Of a stretch of DNA of 64,000 nucleotides, positions 17,570-25,494 are shown piece by piece; the stretch's first letter is position 1, and each line of letters begins with the position of its first letter. The DNA lies in assembly GCF_028275115.1 (NCBI RefSeq), contig NZ_JAQCNH010000023.1:23672-87671 (forward strand), in the 5' to 3' direction. The translations under genes and the position numbers were made by a program. The notes beneath the pieces were generated by a model. That model had not been told where the DNA came from and made no database searches. It worked only from the letters and a program-made list of their open reading frames with translations. The stretch comes from Halorientalis sp. GTDB lineage: Archaea; Halobacteriota; Halobacteria; Halobacteriales; Haloarculaceae.

Positions 17570-19279
17570 ATGAGAATGTTGGATAAAGAGTTACCACATA
17601 CCGTCATGACCGACGACCTTCTTCGGATGGAGTCGATAGTAAAGACGTTCCCGGGTGTCATCGCCAACGACCACGTAGACCTCACTGTCCGCCGTGGCGA
17701 GATCCACGGACTTCTCGGCGAGAACGGCGCCGGCAAGAGTACTCTGATGAAAGTGCTGTACGGGCTCTACACTCCCGACGAGGGGACGATCCGACTCGAC
17801 GGAACGCCGCTACGTCTCGACAAACCGCAGGACGCGATGGACGCGGGCATCGGCATGGTCCACCAGCATTTCAAGCTCATCCCACGACTGACGGTCACGG
17901 AGAACGTTGTCTTGGGGAGCCGCGAGCCGGCGGCCTCGTTCCGGAAAGAGAACGTCGGCGACGGTCTCCTGGCGGGACTCCGGACATCCGCCCCCGTCCA
18001 GGCGGTCGCGTCACGGTTCTCGCTCGGTCTGGACCGGCCCAAACGACGGATCCGGACACTGGCGGATCAGTACGGCTTCAATATCGATGTCTCCGCGCCC
18101 GTGCGAGAACTCGACGTGGGACAGCGCCAGCGAGTCGAGATTCTGAAAGCCCTCTACCGCGATGTCGACCTGCTCATACTGGACGAACCGACGGCCGTCC
18201 TGACCCCTGTCGAGGCAGAGCGGTTGTTCGAGACGCTGGAACGGCTGGTCGACGACGGTCTCTCGGTTATTCTCATCACGCACAAACTCAAAGAAGTCGA
18301 GTCGGTCACCGACCGAGTGACCGTCCTCCGCGAGGGGGCGGATATCGGGACCGTCGATACCGCCGACGTCGGCCGGGCGGAACTCGCACGGATGATGGTC
18401 GGTCGTGACGTTCTCTTCGAGATCGAGAAGCCGAACACGACCGTGGGTGACCCGGTTCTGGAGGCGTCCAGTATCAGTGCCGCCGACGACCGGGGCATCG
18501 AGAAACTCTCGGGCGTGAACCTGGAGGTTTCCGCGGGCGAGGTCGTTGGGGTCGCGGGCGTGAGCGGCAACGGTCAGACGCAACTCGCGGAGACCGTTGC
18601 GGGGGTCCGTGACCCGACCGCAGGGACCATCGAAATCCGTGGCCGAGAGATGTCCGAGGCGTCGCCCGACGAGTTCATCGAACAAGGCGTCTCGTTCGTT
18701 CCCGAAGACCGTCACGAGAACGGGTGCGCCGGGGGGTTGTCGGTAATGCACAATGCCGCGATGAAGGATTTCCGCGACGACCAGTTCGGTGATTCCGTAC
18801 TGTTCGACTACGGTAGCGTCGGCGAGTACGCGTCGCGTCTCGTCGACGATTTCGACGTTCGCGGCGTCAGCGACGTGACCGACAACTGTGCGGATGACCT
18901 CTCCGGCGGAAACCTCCAGAAACTCATCCTCGCGCGGGAACTGGCCCGGGACCCGGATCTGCTCGTGGCTAACCAGCCCACCCGCGGTATCGACGTGGGG
19001 GCAATCGAGTTCGTCAGGGAGCGCCTACTCGAGCGGCGCGACCAGGGGACCGGTGTCCTCCTGTTTTCGGAGAATCTCGACGAGTTGTTCGACCTCAGCG
19101 ACCGGCTACTGGTGATGTACGAGGGTGAAATCGTGTTGCGAACGACGCCCGAAGAGACGAATAAAAAGCGGCTGAGCGTCGAAATGAACGGCGGCGGAAG
19201 CAAGCGAGTGTCGGTGCCAGACGACCCGCCGGAAGCGGCGACCCGACGCGCGGCCGACGGTGGCCGGAGTGATCGGTGA
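17570..19279 (+). CDS. ABC importer ATPase, two nucleotide-binding domains (nucleoside/sugar type)
   Basis: A tandem ATPase of the NupA/RbsA class driving the BMP-type importer. Domain 1 has Walker A GENGAGKST, signature ELDVGQRQRVEIL and Walker B LLILDEPTAVL. Domain 2 has the degenerate P-loop GVSGNGQTQ usual for this class, signature LSGGNLQKLILAREL and the degenerate Walker B LLVANQPTRGID. Between Walker A and the signature of domain 1 there is an extra stretch of about 30-50 residues (around REPAASFRKENVGDG) that the module B homologue lacks. Starts at 17570 and 17606 (MTDDLLRM) are both possible; TTTATGAG upstream of 17606 could be a TATA box for a leaderless start. Its stop overlaps the first permease start. 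Confidence 0.93.
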   Translation: MRMLDKELPHTVMTDDLLRMESIVKTFPGVIANDHVDLTVRRGEIHGLLGENGAGKSTLMKVLYGLYTPDEGTIRLDGTPLRLDKPQDAMDAGIGMVHQHFKLIPRLTVTENVVLGSREPAASFRKENVGDGLLAGLRTSAPVQAVASRFSLGLDRPKRRIRTLADQYGFNIDVSAPVRELDVGQRQRVEILKALYRDVDLLILDEPTAVLTPVEAERLFETLERLVDDGLSVILITHKLKEVESVTDRVTVLREGADIGTVDTADVGRAELARMMVGRDVLFEIEKPNTTVGDPVLEASSISAADDRGIEKLSGVNLEVSAGEVVGVAGVSGNGQTQLAETVAGVRDPTAGTIEIRGREMSEASPDEFIEQGVSFVPEDRHENGCAGGLSVMHNAAMKDFRDDQFGDSVLFDYGSVGEYASRLVDDFDVRGVSDVTDNCADDLSGGNLQKLILARELARDPDLLVANQPTRGIDVGAIEFVRERLLERRDQGTGVLLFSENLDELFDLSDRLLVMYEGEIVLRTTPEETNKKRLSVEMNGGGSKRVSVPDDPPEAATRRAADGGRSDR

Positions 19280-20388
19280 TGCTGGTCGACATCGACGTCA
19301 GCGCGCGAGAGGAGACCCCATCGTGGGTCGCGTACGGGACACCGCTGTTCGCCATCGCAGCGGCACTCGCCGTCAGCGTGGTCGCCCTGATCGCCATCGA
19401 CGTGAACCCGGTCGCGGCGTACGTCCAGATGTTCGTTCGGCCGTTCGGCACCGTGTCGACTCTCTCGAACGTCCTCGTCCGAGCGACACCGCTCATACTC
19501 GTCGGCCTGGGCGTCTACCTGCCGATGAAGGCGGGGCTCTGGAACATCGGTGCGGAGGGGCAACTGCTCACCGGCGCCATCGTCGGTACCTGGATCGCTA
19601 TCAACGTCTCGCTGCCACAGGCCGTCCTGATTCCAGTAATGCTCGCTGGAGCCGCGGTGGCGGGCGGACTCTGGGCGTTCGTCCCAGCCCTGCTCCGTGC
19701 GAAGTGGGGCATCAGCGAGATTATTACCACCCTCCTGTTTACGTTCATCGCGGCGGACATCCAACTGTATCTCGTCCGGGGGCCGATGCAGGGCGGGTCG
19801 GGTGGATTTCCACAGACAGATCTGCTTCCCGGAGTAGCCGAGTTTCCGGCGATTCCAGGAACGCGTGCACACGTCGGACTCCTCGTCGCACTACTGTTCG
19901 TCGCGTTGCTCTACGCTGTTATGCGCAGGACCCGATTCGGATTTCGGGTGAACTTCGTCGGGTCGAACGCGGAGGCCGCCGAACAGGCCGGAATGAGTCG
20001 GTACAGAGTGTACCTGCTCACCCTCGTCGCTGGCGGGGCACTCGCAGGACTGGCAGGAATCAGCGAGATTGCTGGCAACCAGAGCCGACTGCACGCCTCG
20101 TTCGCACCGGGATACGGGTACACGGCAGTTCCGATCGCGCTGCTCGGACGGAACGGCGTCTCCCGGATGCTGCTCGCGGCGCTTTTCTTTGCGCTTCTGT
20201 TCGTCGGTGGCAACAGAGTCACGGTGGCAATGGACGTCCCGGCGGCGATCATCGACATCGTCCAGGCACTGGTCATCCTCTTTCTGATTACGGCGGAGTT
20301 TTTCCAGCGGTACAGCCTCAGCGTCTCCGTCGACCGCGGGGACGACGGCCAGACGATCCAGGGAACCGAGGTATCCGCGGATGACTGA
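19279..20388 (+). CDS. ABC importer permease 1 (BMP/nucleoside type)
   Basis: A membrane subunit of 369 residues with about nine hydrophobic helices, of the BPD_transp_2 family (RbsC/NupB/YufP-like). Family features are PMKAGLWNIGAEGQLLTGA near residue 90, WGISEIITTLLFTFIAADIQ, and EAAEQAGMSRYRVYLLTLVA, the cytoplasmic loop that contacts the ATPase. The ATG shares bases with the ATPase stop codon (ATGA overlap), and an in-frame GTG lies three bases earlier. The downstream permease overlaps its 3' end, so the three genes form one operon. Confidence 0.92.
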   Translation: MLVDIDVSAREETPSWVAYGTPLFAIAAALAVSVVALIAIDVNPVAAYVQMFVRPFGTVSTLSNVLVRATPLILVGLGVYLPMKAGLWNIGAEGQLLTGAIVGTWIAINVSLPQAVLIPVMLAGAAVAGGLWAFVPALLRAKWGISEIITTLLFTFIAADIQLYLVRGPMQGGSGGFPQTDLLPGVAEFPAIPGTRAHVGLLVALLFVALLYAVMRRTRFGFRVNFVGSNAEAAEQAGMSRYRVYLLTLVAGGALAGLAGISEIAGNQSRLHASFAPGYGYTAVPIALLGRNGVSRMLLAALFFALLFVGGNRVTVAMDVPAAIIDIVQALVILFLITAEFFQRYSLSVSVDRGDDGQTIQGTEVSADD

Positions 20389-21379
20389 CACATCGTTCCT
20401 CCTCGGCCTCGCGGATGCGATGGTCAGCGCGAGCACCGTCCTCGTCCTCGCCGGCCTCGGTGAACTCATCAGTGAACGGGCCGGCGTCCTCAATCTCGGC
20501 GTCGAGGGGATGATCCTCGTGGGTGCACTCTCCGGTGTCATCGCTACCGTCGTGACCGGCAGCTACTGGATCGGGTTCGCCGTCGGGTCGGTGTGTGGCC
20601 TCCTGATGTCGGCCGTTCACGCGTTCCTCTGTATCTCGCTGAAAGCCGATCAGGCGATCAGCGGGATCATGTTGACGCTGCTCGGGACCGGCATTACGAC
20701 CTACTTCGGACAGCAGTGGGCCAGTGCACAGTTCGCCGGATTCCCGGACCGCACGCTGCCGGTAATCGGTGGGCTGCTTGTCGAGATTCCGATCGTCGGG
20801 CCGACGGTGTTCGAGGGGCCAGCGACCGACTTCGTCGCGCTGGGTCTCGTCGTCGTGGTCTGGTGGCTGTTGACGCGGACGAACCTGGGTCTAGAGATAA
20901 TCTCCGTCGGCGAGGACCCCGAAACGGCCGACACTATGGGCATCGACGTATTCAAAATGCGGTATCTGGCGGTGTTGATCGGCGGCCTCCTCGCCGGTGC
21001 CGCCGGTGCCCACCTATCGCTGGCGTTCACCGGGATTTGGACGAACAACATCGCCGCGGGGCAGGGGTGGATCGCAGTCGCACTCGTTATTTTCGCTCGG
21101 TGGCGGCCGGGACGACTGCTCGTCGGTGCGTACCTGTTCGGGCTATTCAACTCGCTCCGTCTCCGGTCACAGGGACTCGACCTGACGCTTGCCCCGGAGT
21201 CGCCGCTGGCGGCACTGCTCAATCCCGTGGTCGAGTTCCTCCTAAATCCGGCGATTATGTCGATGTATCCCTACATCGTCACGCTCGTCGTTCTCGTCGC
21301 CACGGTCGTCTGGAGTCGCGACGACGACAGCGCACAACCTGCGGCACTCGTCCAGGCCTACAGTCGCGAGGCGGACTAG
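20381..21379 (+). CDS. ABC importer permease 2 (BMP/nucleoside type)
   Basis: The second membrane subunit (332 residues, about nine helices), of the NupC/YufQ-like branch. It shows the family pattern RAGVLNLGVEGMILVGA, AFLCISLKADQAISGIMLTLLG, and the coupling loop EDPETADTMGIDVFKMRYLAVL, then NIAAGQGWIAVALVIFARW. The ATG lies inside the last codons of permease 1, an 8-base overlap. It completes the transporter with the ATPase, permease 1 and the lipoprotein. Its module B counterpart at 51678-52664 has the same length class and motifs. Confidence 0.92.
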   Translation: MTDTSFLLGLADAMVSASTVLVLAGLGELISERAGVLNLGVEGMILVGALSGVIATVVTGSYWIGFAVGSVCGLLMSAVHAFLCISLKADQAISGIMLTLLGTGITTYFGQQWASAQFAGFPDRTLPVIGGLLVEIPIVGPTVFEGPATDFVALGLVVVVWWLLTRTNLGLEIISVGEDPETADTMGIDVFKMRYLAVLIGGLLAGAAGAHLSLAFTGIWTNNIAAGQGWIAVALVIFARWRPGRLLVGAYLFGLFNSLRLRSQGLDLTLAPESPLAALLNPVVEFLLNPAIMSMYPYIVTLVVLVATVVWSRDDDSAQPAALVQAYSREAD

Positions 21380-21395
21380 TCGACAGGACGAGAGC

Positions 21396-22724
21396 TCAGG
21401 CCCACTCCTCGTTATCTCGGCGTTCGACCAGCGCCCTCGCCGTCTCCTCGTAGTTCTCGATGATGGCGTCCTGGTCCCTGGGGAGGAACTCGCCGTCGTC
21501 GACGACCCGGTCCCCAGCAACCAGCACCGTCTCCACGTCCGACGGCATCGCGGCGTGGACGAGGTTGGGAACGACGTTCTCTGCGCCGAAGTTCGGGCGC
21601 AGGTGTGGCTGCTGGAAATTCAGTACGACGAGGTCGGCCTGTTTGCCCACTTCGATGGACCCGACCTCGTCGGCGAGGCCGAGCGCCTCTGCCCCGCCCA
21701 TCGTCGCCATCCGGAGCGCCTGCTCGCCCGGGATGGCGCGCGCGTCGAGTCTGTGCACCTTCTGGAGAAGTGCCGCGTTTTTCATCTCCTGTATCACGTC
21801 GAGTCGATTGTTCTCCTTGATCCCGTCCGTCCCGAGACCAACTGAGACCGCATGGTTCAGTAGTTTCGGGACCGGTGCGACACCGGATGCGAGTTTCTCG
21901 TTGCTCGTCGGACAGTGTGCGACGCTCGTCCCGGTTTCGGACAGCACCTCGACCTCTCGGTTCGTGAGCCACACACAGTGGGCGACGACCGTTTTGGGCC
22001 CCAGAATACCCCACTCATCGAAAACTTCGATGGGTCGCATCCCGTACCTGTCTGTCAACTCCTGTGCTTTCTTCGCCGACTCCTCGCCGTGCGTGTGGAT
22101 CCCCACGTCGTACTCCGCTGCCAGGTCCGCGACGCGACGGTACGCCTCCTCGGTGCAGTACTCGATGTGTTCCAGTCCGAACCAGACCTTTACGCGGCCG
22201 TCGGCGGTATCGTGGTACCGTTCGAGGAGTTCGACGTTGTCCTCGACAGACGGGAAGAACTCGTACCCCTCCCGGTCTGCGACGTACGGCGAGAGGACCG
22301 CTCTGAGACCGTACTCGTCGACGACCTCGGCGGCCTCGTCCATGTACCGGTACATATCCAGCGCGCAGGTGATGCCTGCCTTCGCCATTTCCGCGTAGCA
22401 CAGTTCGTAAGCCGCCCGGGCGTCCGCTCTGCGCAACGCGCGGTGTGTCGGGTCGACGTGCTCGGCGAGCCACTCCCAGACCGGGAGGTCTTCGGCGAGC
22501 CCTCGAATGAAGCCGGAGTGGACGTGCAGGTTGATCAGCCCCGGGATCACTACCTTTCCACTAGCGTCAATGGTCTCGTCCGCGTCGTACCTGGATTCGA
22601 GGTCCGAGGTCGGCCCTACGTCCTGTATCTCGTCGTCCGCGACGAGGACGGCGCCGTCCTCATGGATCGCATTCTCGTCGTCGACAGTTACCACTGTGCC
22701 GCCTGCCACGAGTGTATCAGTCAT
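21396..22724 (-). CDS. Amidohydrolase of the TRZ/ATZ family (second subtype, SsnA/AtzB-like)
   Basis: A 442-residue metal-dependent hydrolase. Metal residues are in INLHVHSGF (H-x-H), VGIHTHGEES, VAHCVWLTNREVEVL, and the catalytic Asp in GLGTDGIKENNRLD. The C-terminal strand ends EVGKQADLVVLNFQQPHLRP, as in 5-methylthioadenosine/S-adenosylhomocysteine deaminase and chlorohydrolase families. The open frame extends to 23069, but the ATG at 22724 (MTDTLVAGGTVVT) is the normal family start. It is convergent with the permease operon and divergent from the dioxygenase genes. The paired module B gene is 45032-46435. Substrate unknown. Confidence 0.87.
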   Translation of the reverse strand: MTDTLVAGGTVVTVDDENAIHEDGAVLVADDEIQDVGPTSDLESRYDADETIDASGKVVIPGLINLHVHSGFIRGLAEDLPVWEWLAEHVDPTHRALRRADARAAYELCYAEMAKAGITCALDMYRYMDEAAEVVDEYGLRAVLSPYVADREGYEFFPSVEDNVELLERYHDTADGRVKVWFGLEHIEYCTEEAYRRVADLAAEYDVGIHTHGEESAKKAQELTDRYGMRPIEVFDEWGILGPKTVVAHCVWLTNREVEVLSETGTSVAHCPTSNEKLASGVAPVPKLLNHAVSVGLGTDGIKENNRLDVIQEMKNAALLQKVHRLDARAIPGEQALRMATMGGAEALGLADEVGSIEVGKQADLVVLNFQQPHLRPNFGAENVVPNLVHAAMPSDVETVLVAGDRVVDDGEFLPRDQDAIIENYEETARALVERRDNEEWA

Positions 22725-23062
22725 CGTCTGACTAGATGTGACTTCTTGCCGCCGTAATATAAACGTACCCTCGCCGAATCGCGTGAGAGTTGTGAATACG
22801 ACTAATGCAGACCGGTAGCGGCAAACGAACGTATTCCGCCGAGTGATCACCGCACCAGCGGGAGCGTGCCGCCACAGCACAATCGGCACACAGCGGCTCA
22901 CGACGACTGTGGGTGGACCAACGCGCCGACCGACTCGTGGCCGGGCGTTCGACGGTGTTCTGATATTTACTCCACATAGGGTGATTAGCGTCTGTTTGTT
23001 TTTTCTTTTGCGAGAATGTGCGACGAGAAGCAATAAGTAACCAGTAAAACTGTACCATCGTG
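22725..23062. promoter_or_regulatory. Divergent intergenic region before the Rieske dioxygenase operon
   Basis: This region of 338 bases drives the SsnA-like amidohydrolase leftward and the dioxygenase operon rightward. CCACA and GGCACACAG words at about 22870-22910 recall the operator-like element seen elsewhere, but no full copy is present. An AT-rich stretch at 22990-23010 and AATAAGTA near 23033-23040, about 27 bases before the dioxygenase start, may be promoter elements. No small gene was recognised. Confidence 0.35.
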
Positions 23063-24430
23063 ATGGCAACTGAACGTTCTGACCCCAGTCGAACGGACCG
23101 GCTCGTCGAGCGGACGGAGTCGGGTCTCGAGGACGGACGATTCCCGATAGAGATCATCAACGACGAGGACGTGTACCAAGCGGAGTTGCGGCGAGTGTTC
23201 GCCCGCGCCTGGGTGTATCTCGGGCACATCTCGGAGTTCGAGGAGCCCGGAGACTACGCCCGCCGGTACATCGGTGAAGACCCCTTCATCGTCACCCGCG
23301 ACGAGAACGGTGAGATGCACGCGTTTCTCGACAGTTGTATGCACCGCGGGGCGCAGTTCTGCACCGCCGAGACAGGAAACACCTCACACTTTCGATGTCC
23401 GTACCACGGGTGGACGTACAAAAACGACGGCACACTTCAGGGAATGCCACATATGAACGAGGCGTATCAGGACCTGGATGAGGAAGAGATCCAGTTACAG
23501 GAGGCCAATCTGGCGACGTATCACGGCCTCATCTTCGGCCGTATCGCGGACGAGGGCCCGTCACTGTCGGACTACCTCGGGGACTTCACGTGGTATCTAG
23601 ACGTGCTGTTCAACGCGACGGAGGGTGGGCTGACGGTCGTAGGCGAGCCCCATCGTTGGGAAGCCGACTACGACTGGAAAACCGCGGCCGACAACTTCTC
23701 CGGGGATTCGTATCATGTCCTCACGACTCATCAGGCGTCGCTGGAGACAAAAGAGCTCGAGTTGGGACCATGGGAGGAACTCGACGACTACCTTGAGGCG
23801 GCGTATCTCAGCTGTACCGACTCCCACTGTGCCGCTTACTACCTCTCCGAAGACCCGGAGACGTACATGGGCTACCCCGAAGAGATCGAGGACCACATAC
23901 ACGAGGATCTGACCCCGGAACAGCGGGACCTGTTCGCCCGGTCGGTGTTTCATTTCGGGACGATTTTTCCGAACACTTCCTACATCCACGGCATCCAGTC
24001 GGGCGGGTGGGGCGGGCCGTGGGTCTGTCTCCGGAAGTGGCAGCCACGCGGCTGTGGCAAGACAGAGACGATCAGCTGGTGGCTGGTCCCTGAGGAGTTC
24101 GCCGACGACGACTCGTTCCTCGAGGACTCCCACAGTGGCTGGAACAGTCTCAGCCCCGCGGGTGCGTTCGAGTCGGACGACCTCACGGTCTGGGAGGGAA
24201 TCTCTGAGAGCAGCGGCGCGCTGACACACGAGATACTCGAGTCTGAGGGGAACATGCAGCAGGGGATGGGAGACATGACGGACCTAACGGAGACGGTCGA
24301 CGACCCGGTGTACGGGCCGGCCGAGACGACCTGGCAGGGCAGCTACTTCGACGAGCGGAACTCGCGGATGTTCTACCAGGCGTGGTGTGAGATGATGTCC
24401 GGGGCCGCGAACCCGGAGGGTGAGCGATGA
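23063..24430 (+). CDS. Rieske non-heme iron ring-hydroxylating dioxygenase, alpha subunit (module A)
   Basis: A 455-residue catalytic subunit that would add O2 across an aromatic or heteroaromatic ring, or demethylate it, using electrons from a Rieske ferredoxin. The Rieske cluster ligands are Cys92 and His94 (SCMHRGAQFC) and Cys112 and His115 (RCPYHGW). The mononuclear iron site has Asp215, His218 and His223 in DNFSGDSYHVLTTH, the exact spacing of naphthalene dioxygenase-type enzymes. The length suits the alpha-beta class. GTG at 23060 and ATG at 23063 are adjacent; ATG is chosen. It overlaps the beta gene by four bases. Its closest relative in the window is 58912-60297, with long identical blocks. 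The substrate is not readable; the BMP importer and amidohydrolases suggest an N-heterocycle. Confidence 0.93.
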   Translation: MATERSDPSRTDRLVERTESGLEDGRFPIEIINDEDVYQAELRRVFARAWVYLGHISEFEEPGDYARRYIGEDPFIVTRDENGEMHAFLDSCMHRGAQFCTAETGNTSHFRCPYHGWTYKNDGTLQGMPHMNEAYQDLDEEEIQLQEANLATYHGLIFGRIADEGPSLSDYLGDFTWYLDVLFNATEGGLTVVGEPHRWEADYDWKTAADNFSGDSYHVLTTHQASLETKELELGPWEELDDYLEAAYLSCTDSHCAAYYLSEDPETYMGYPEEIEDHIHEDLTPEQRDLFARSVFHFGTIFPNTSYIHGIQSGGWGGPWVCLRKWQPRGCGKTETISWWLVPEEFADDDSFLEDSHSGWNSLSPAGAFESDDLTVWEGISESSGALTHEILESEGNMQQGMGDMTDLTETVDDPVYGPAETTWQGSYFDERNSRMFYQAWCEMMSGAANPEGER

Positions 24431-24957
24431 GCACCCAGCACTCGCGACCGGCGGTGGACCCCGAAACCCGCCACCGCGCGGAGTCGTTCATTTACAGGGA
24501 GACAGACCTGCTGGATGCGTTTGAATTGGAGGCGTGGCTCGAACTCCTGGCGGACGACTTTACTATCTCGGTGCCGGTCCGGGCCTCACGAGACCCTGGG
24601 TCCGAACAGGACGAGTTCAGTTCGCGCTCGTACTATCTCCGGGAAGGGGTTGAGCGGATTCGAGAACGTGTCGGTCGGCTCCAGAAGGAGTACGCCTGGT
24701 CCGAGAACCCACGGTCCCGGGTGCGACACGTCACCGGGAACCTGCGGATTCTCGACGCCGAGGGCGACGAGCTGACCGTCTCGAACAACCAGCACGTGTT
24801 CCGGAGTTACGGTGACAAGCCCGACCACGACCTGCTGTCCGCACAGCGACACACCGTCCTCAGGGAGACCGCCGACGGCTTCCGGATTGCCGACCGGACC
24901 GTGTACCTCGACCACACTGTATTGAACACAAAGAACATTACGCTCCCACTACTCTGA
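24427..24957 (+). CDS. Ring-hydroxylating dioxygenase, beta subunit (module A)
   Basis: A 176-residue small subunit of the SnoaL/NTF2-like fold that packs with alpha subunits in an alpha3beta3 enzyme. The family pattern is clear: AESFIYRETDLLDAFELEAW, FTISVPVRASRDP, RVGRLQKEYAWSENPRSRVRH and VSNNQHVFRSYGDK. Length is normal for the family. It starts within the alpha stop (ATGA overlap) and is followed two bases later by the third gene. The module B copy at 60294-60833 shares AWSENPRSR and NITLPLL at the C-terminus. Confidence 0.92.
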   Translation: MSTQHSRPAVDPETRHRAESFIYRETDLLDAFELEAWLELLADDFTISVPVRASRDPGSEQDEFSSRSYYLREGVERIRERVGRLQKEYAWSENPRSRVRHVTGNLRILDAEGDELTVSNNQHVFRSYGDKPDHDLLSAQRHTVLRETADGFRIADRTVYLDHTVLNTKNITLPLL

Positions 24958-24959
24958 TT

Positions 24960-25451
24960 ATGTCGAGACAGTTCAGCAGCGTCCACCGGCCGGAGGACGC
25001 CAACTTAACGGTCGCCGACGAGCACGGAACGGTACAGATACAGAAGCTGGTCTCCCAGGGCGAGCGACTCGAAATCACCAACGGACACGACGAAATCAAA
25101 CTCGACTCGCTGTTGCTGGAGGGGCTCTCCTGGCAGCGCGAACGGGGCGTTCTCGCGGAGGTGGTCGCCGACTTAGACGAGTCCGATCCAGTCCCACTCA
25201 CTGGCGGAGCCCCCGACGGATCGGTCCCCGAGATATCGATCTCGAACGAGTACTCCCACACGACGGTCCGGAAGATCCACACGGAGGCCGGCGAGGCGAT
25301 CCAGATCGAGACGCCGGCGCGGGGGACGCGAATCAACCTCGGCGTGCGGAGCCTCCGGGCGCTGACCACTGTCGCCGACACGTACGTGTTCTCAGAGTGG
25401 TTCCAGACGCCTTTCGGTCCCGAGGACGACCCAGTCGAGGGACCGCTCTAG
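24960..25451 (+). CDS. Unknown third protein of the dioxygenase operon (module A)
   Basis: A 163-residue soluble acidic protein that I cannot assign to a family. It starts two bases after the beta subunit. The second copy of the operon has a homologue in the same place (60839-61318). Positions shared by both copies include SxGER near residue 33, D-x-LLLE-x-L-x-W near residue 48, NEYS and K[IV] near residue 95, LGV-x-x-L near residue 127, and the C-terminal block VFSEWF-x-x-PFGPED. The pattern is mostly beta strand with no cysteines, histidine clusters, membrane segments or signal. Strict linkage to alpha and beta suggests a structural or substrate-specific accessory subunit; this is inference. 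Confidence 0.8.
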   Translation: MSRQFSSVHRPEDANLTVADEHGTVQIQKLVSQGERLEITNGHDEIKLDSLLLEGLSWQRERGVLAEVVADLDESDPVPLTGGAPDGSVPEISISNEYSHTTVRKIHTEAGEAIQIETPARGTRINLGVRSLRALTTVADTYVFSEWFQTPFGPEDDPVEGPL

Positions 25452-25494
25452 CTGCGGCACACTCTTTCGACACCGACGCCGCCGATCTCGACGG

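Noticed and set aside
18808..19872. Open frame of 354 codons on the minus strand
   Set aside because: Antisense to the ATPase and permease genes; Arg/Ser/His-rich shadow.
19260..20384. Open frame of 374 codons on the plus strand overlapping permease 1
   Set aside because: It is the alternative frame of the permease, very rich in Arg and Gly; the permease frame has clear membrane helices and family motifs.
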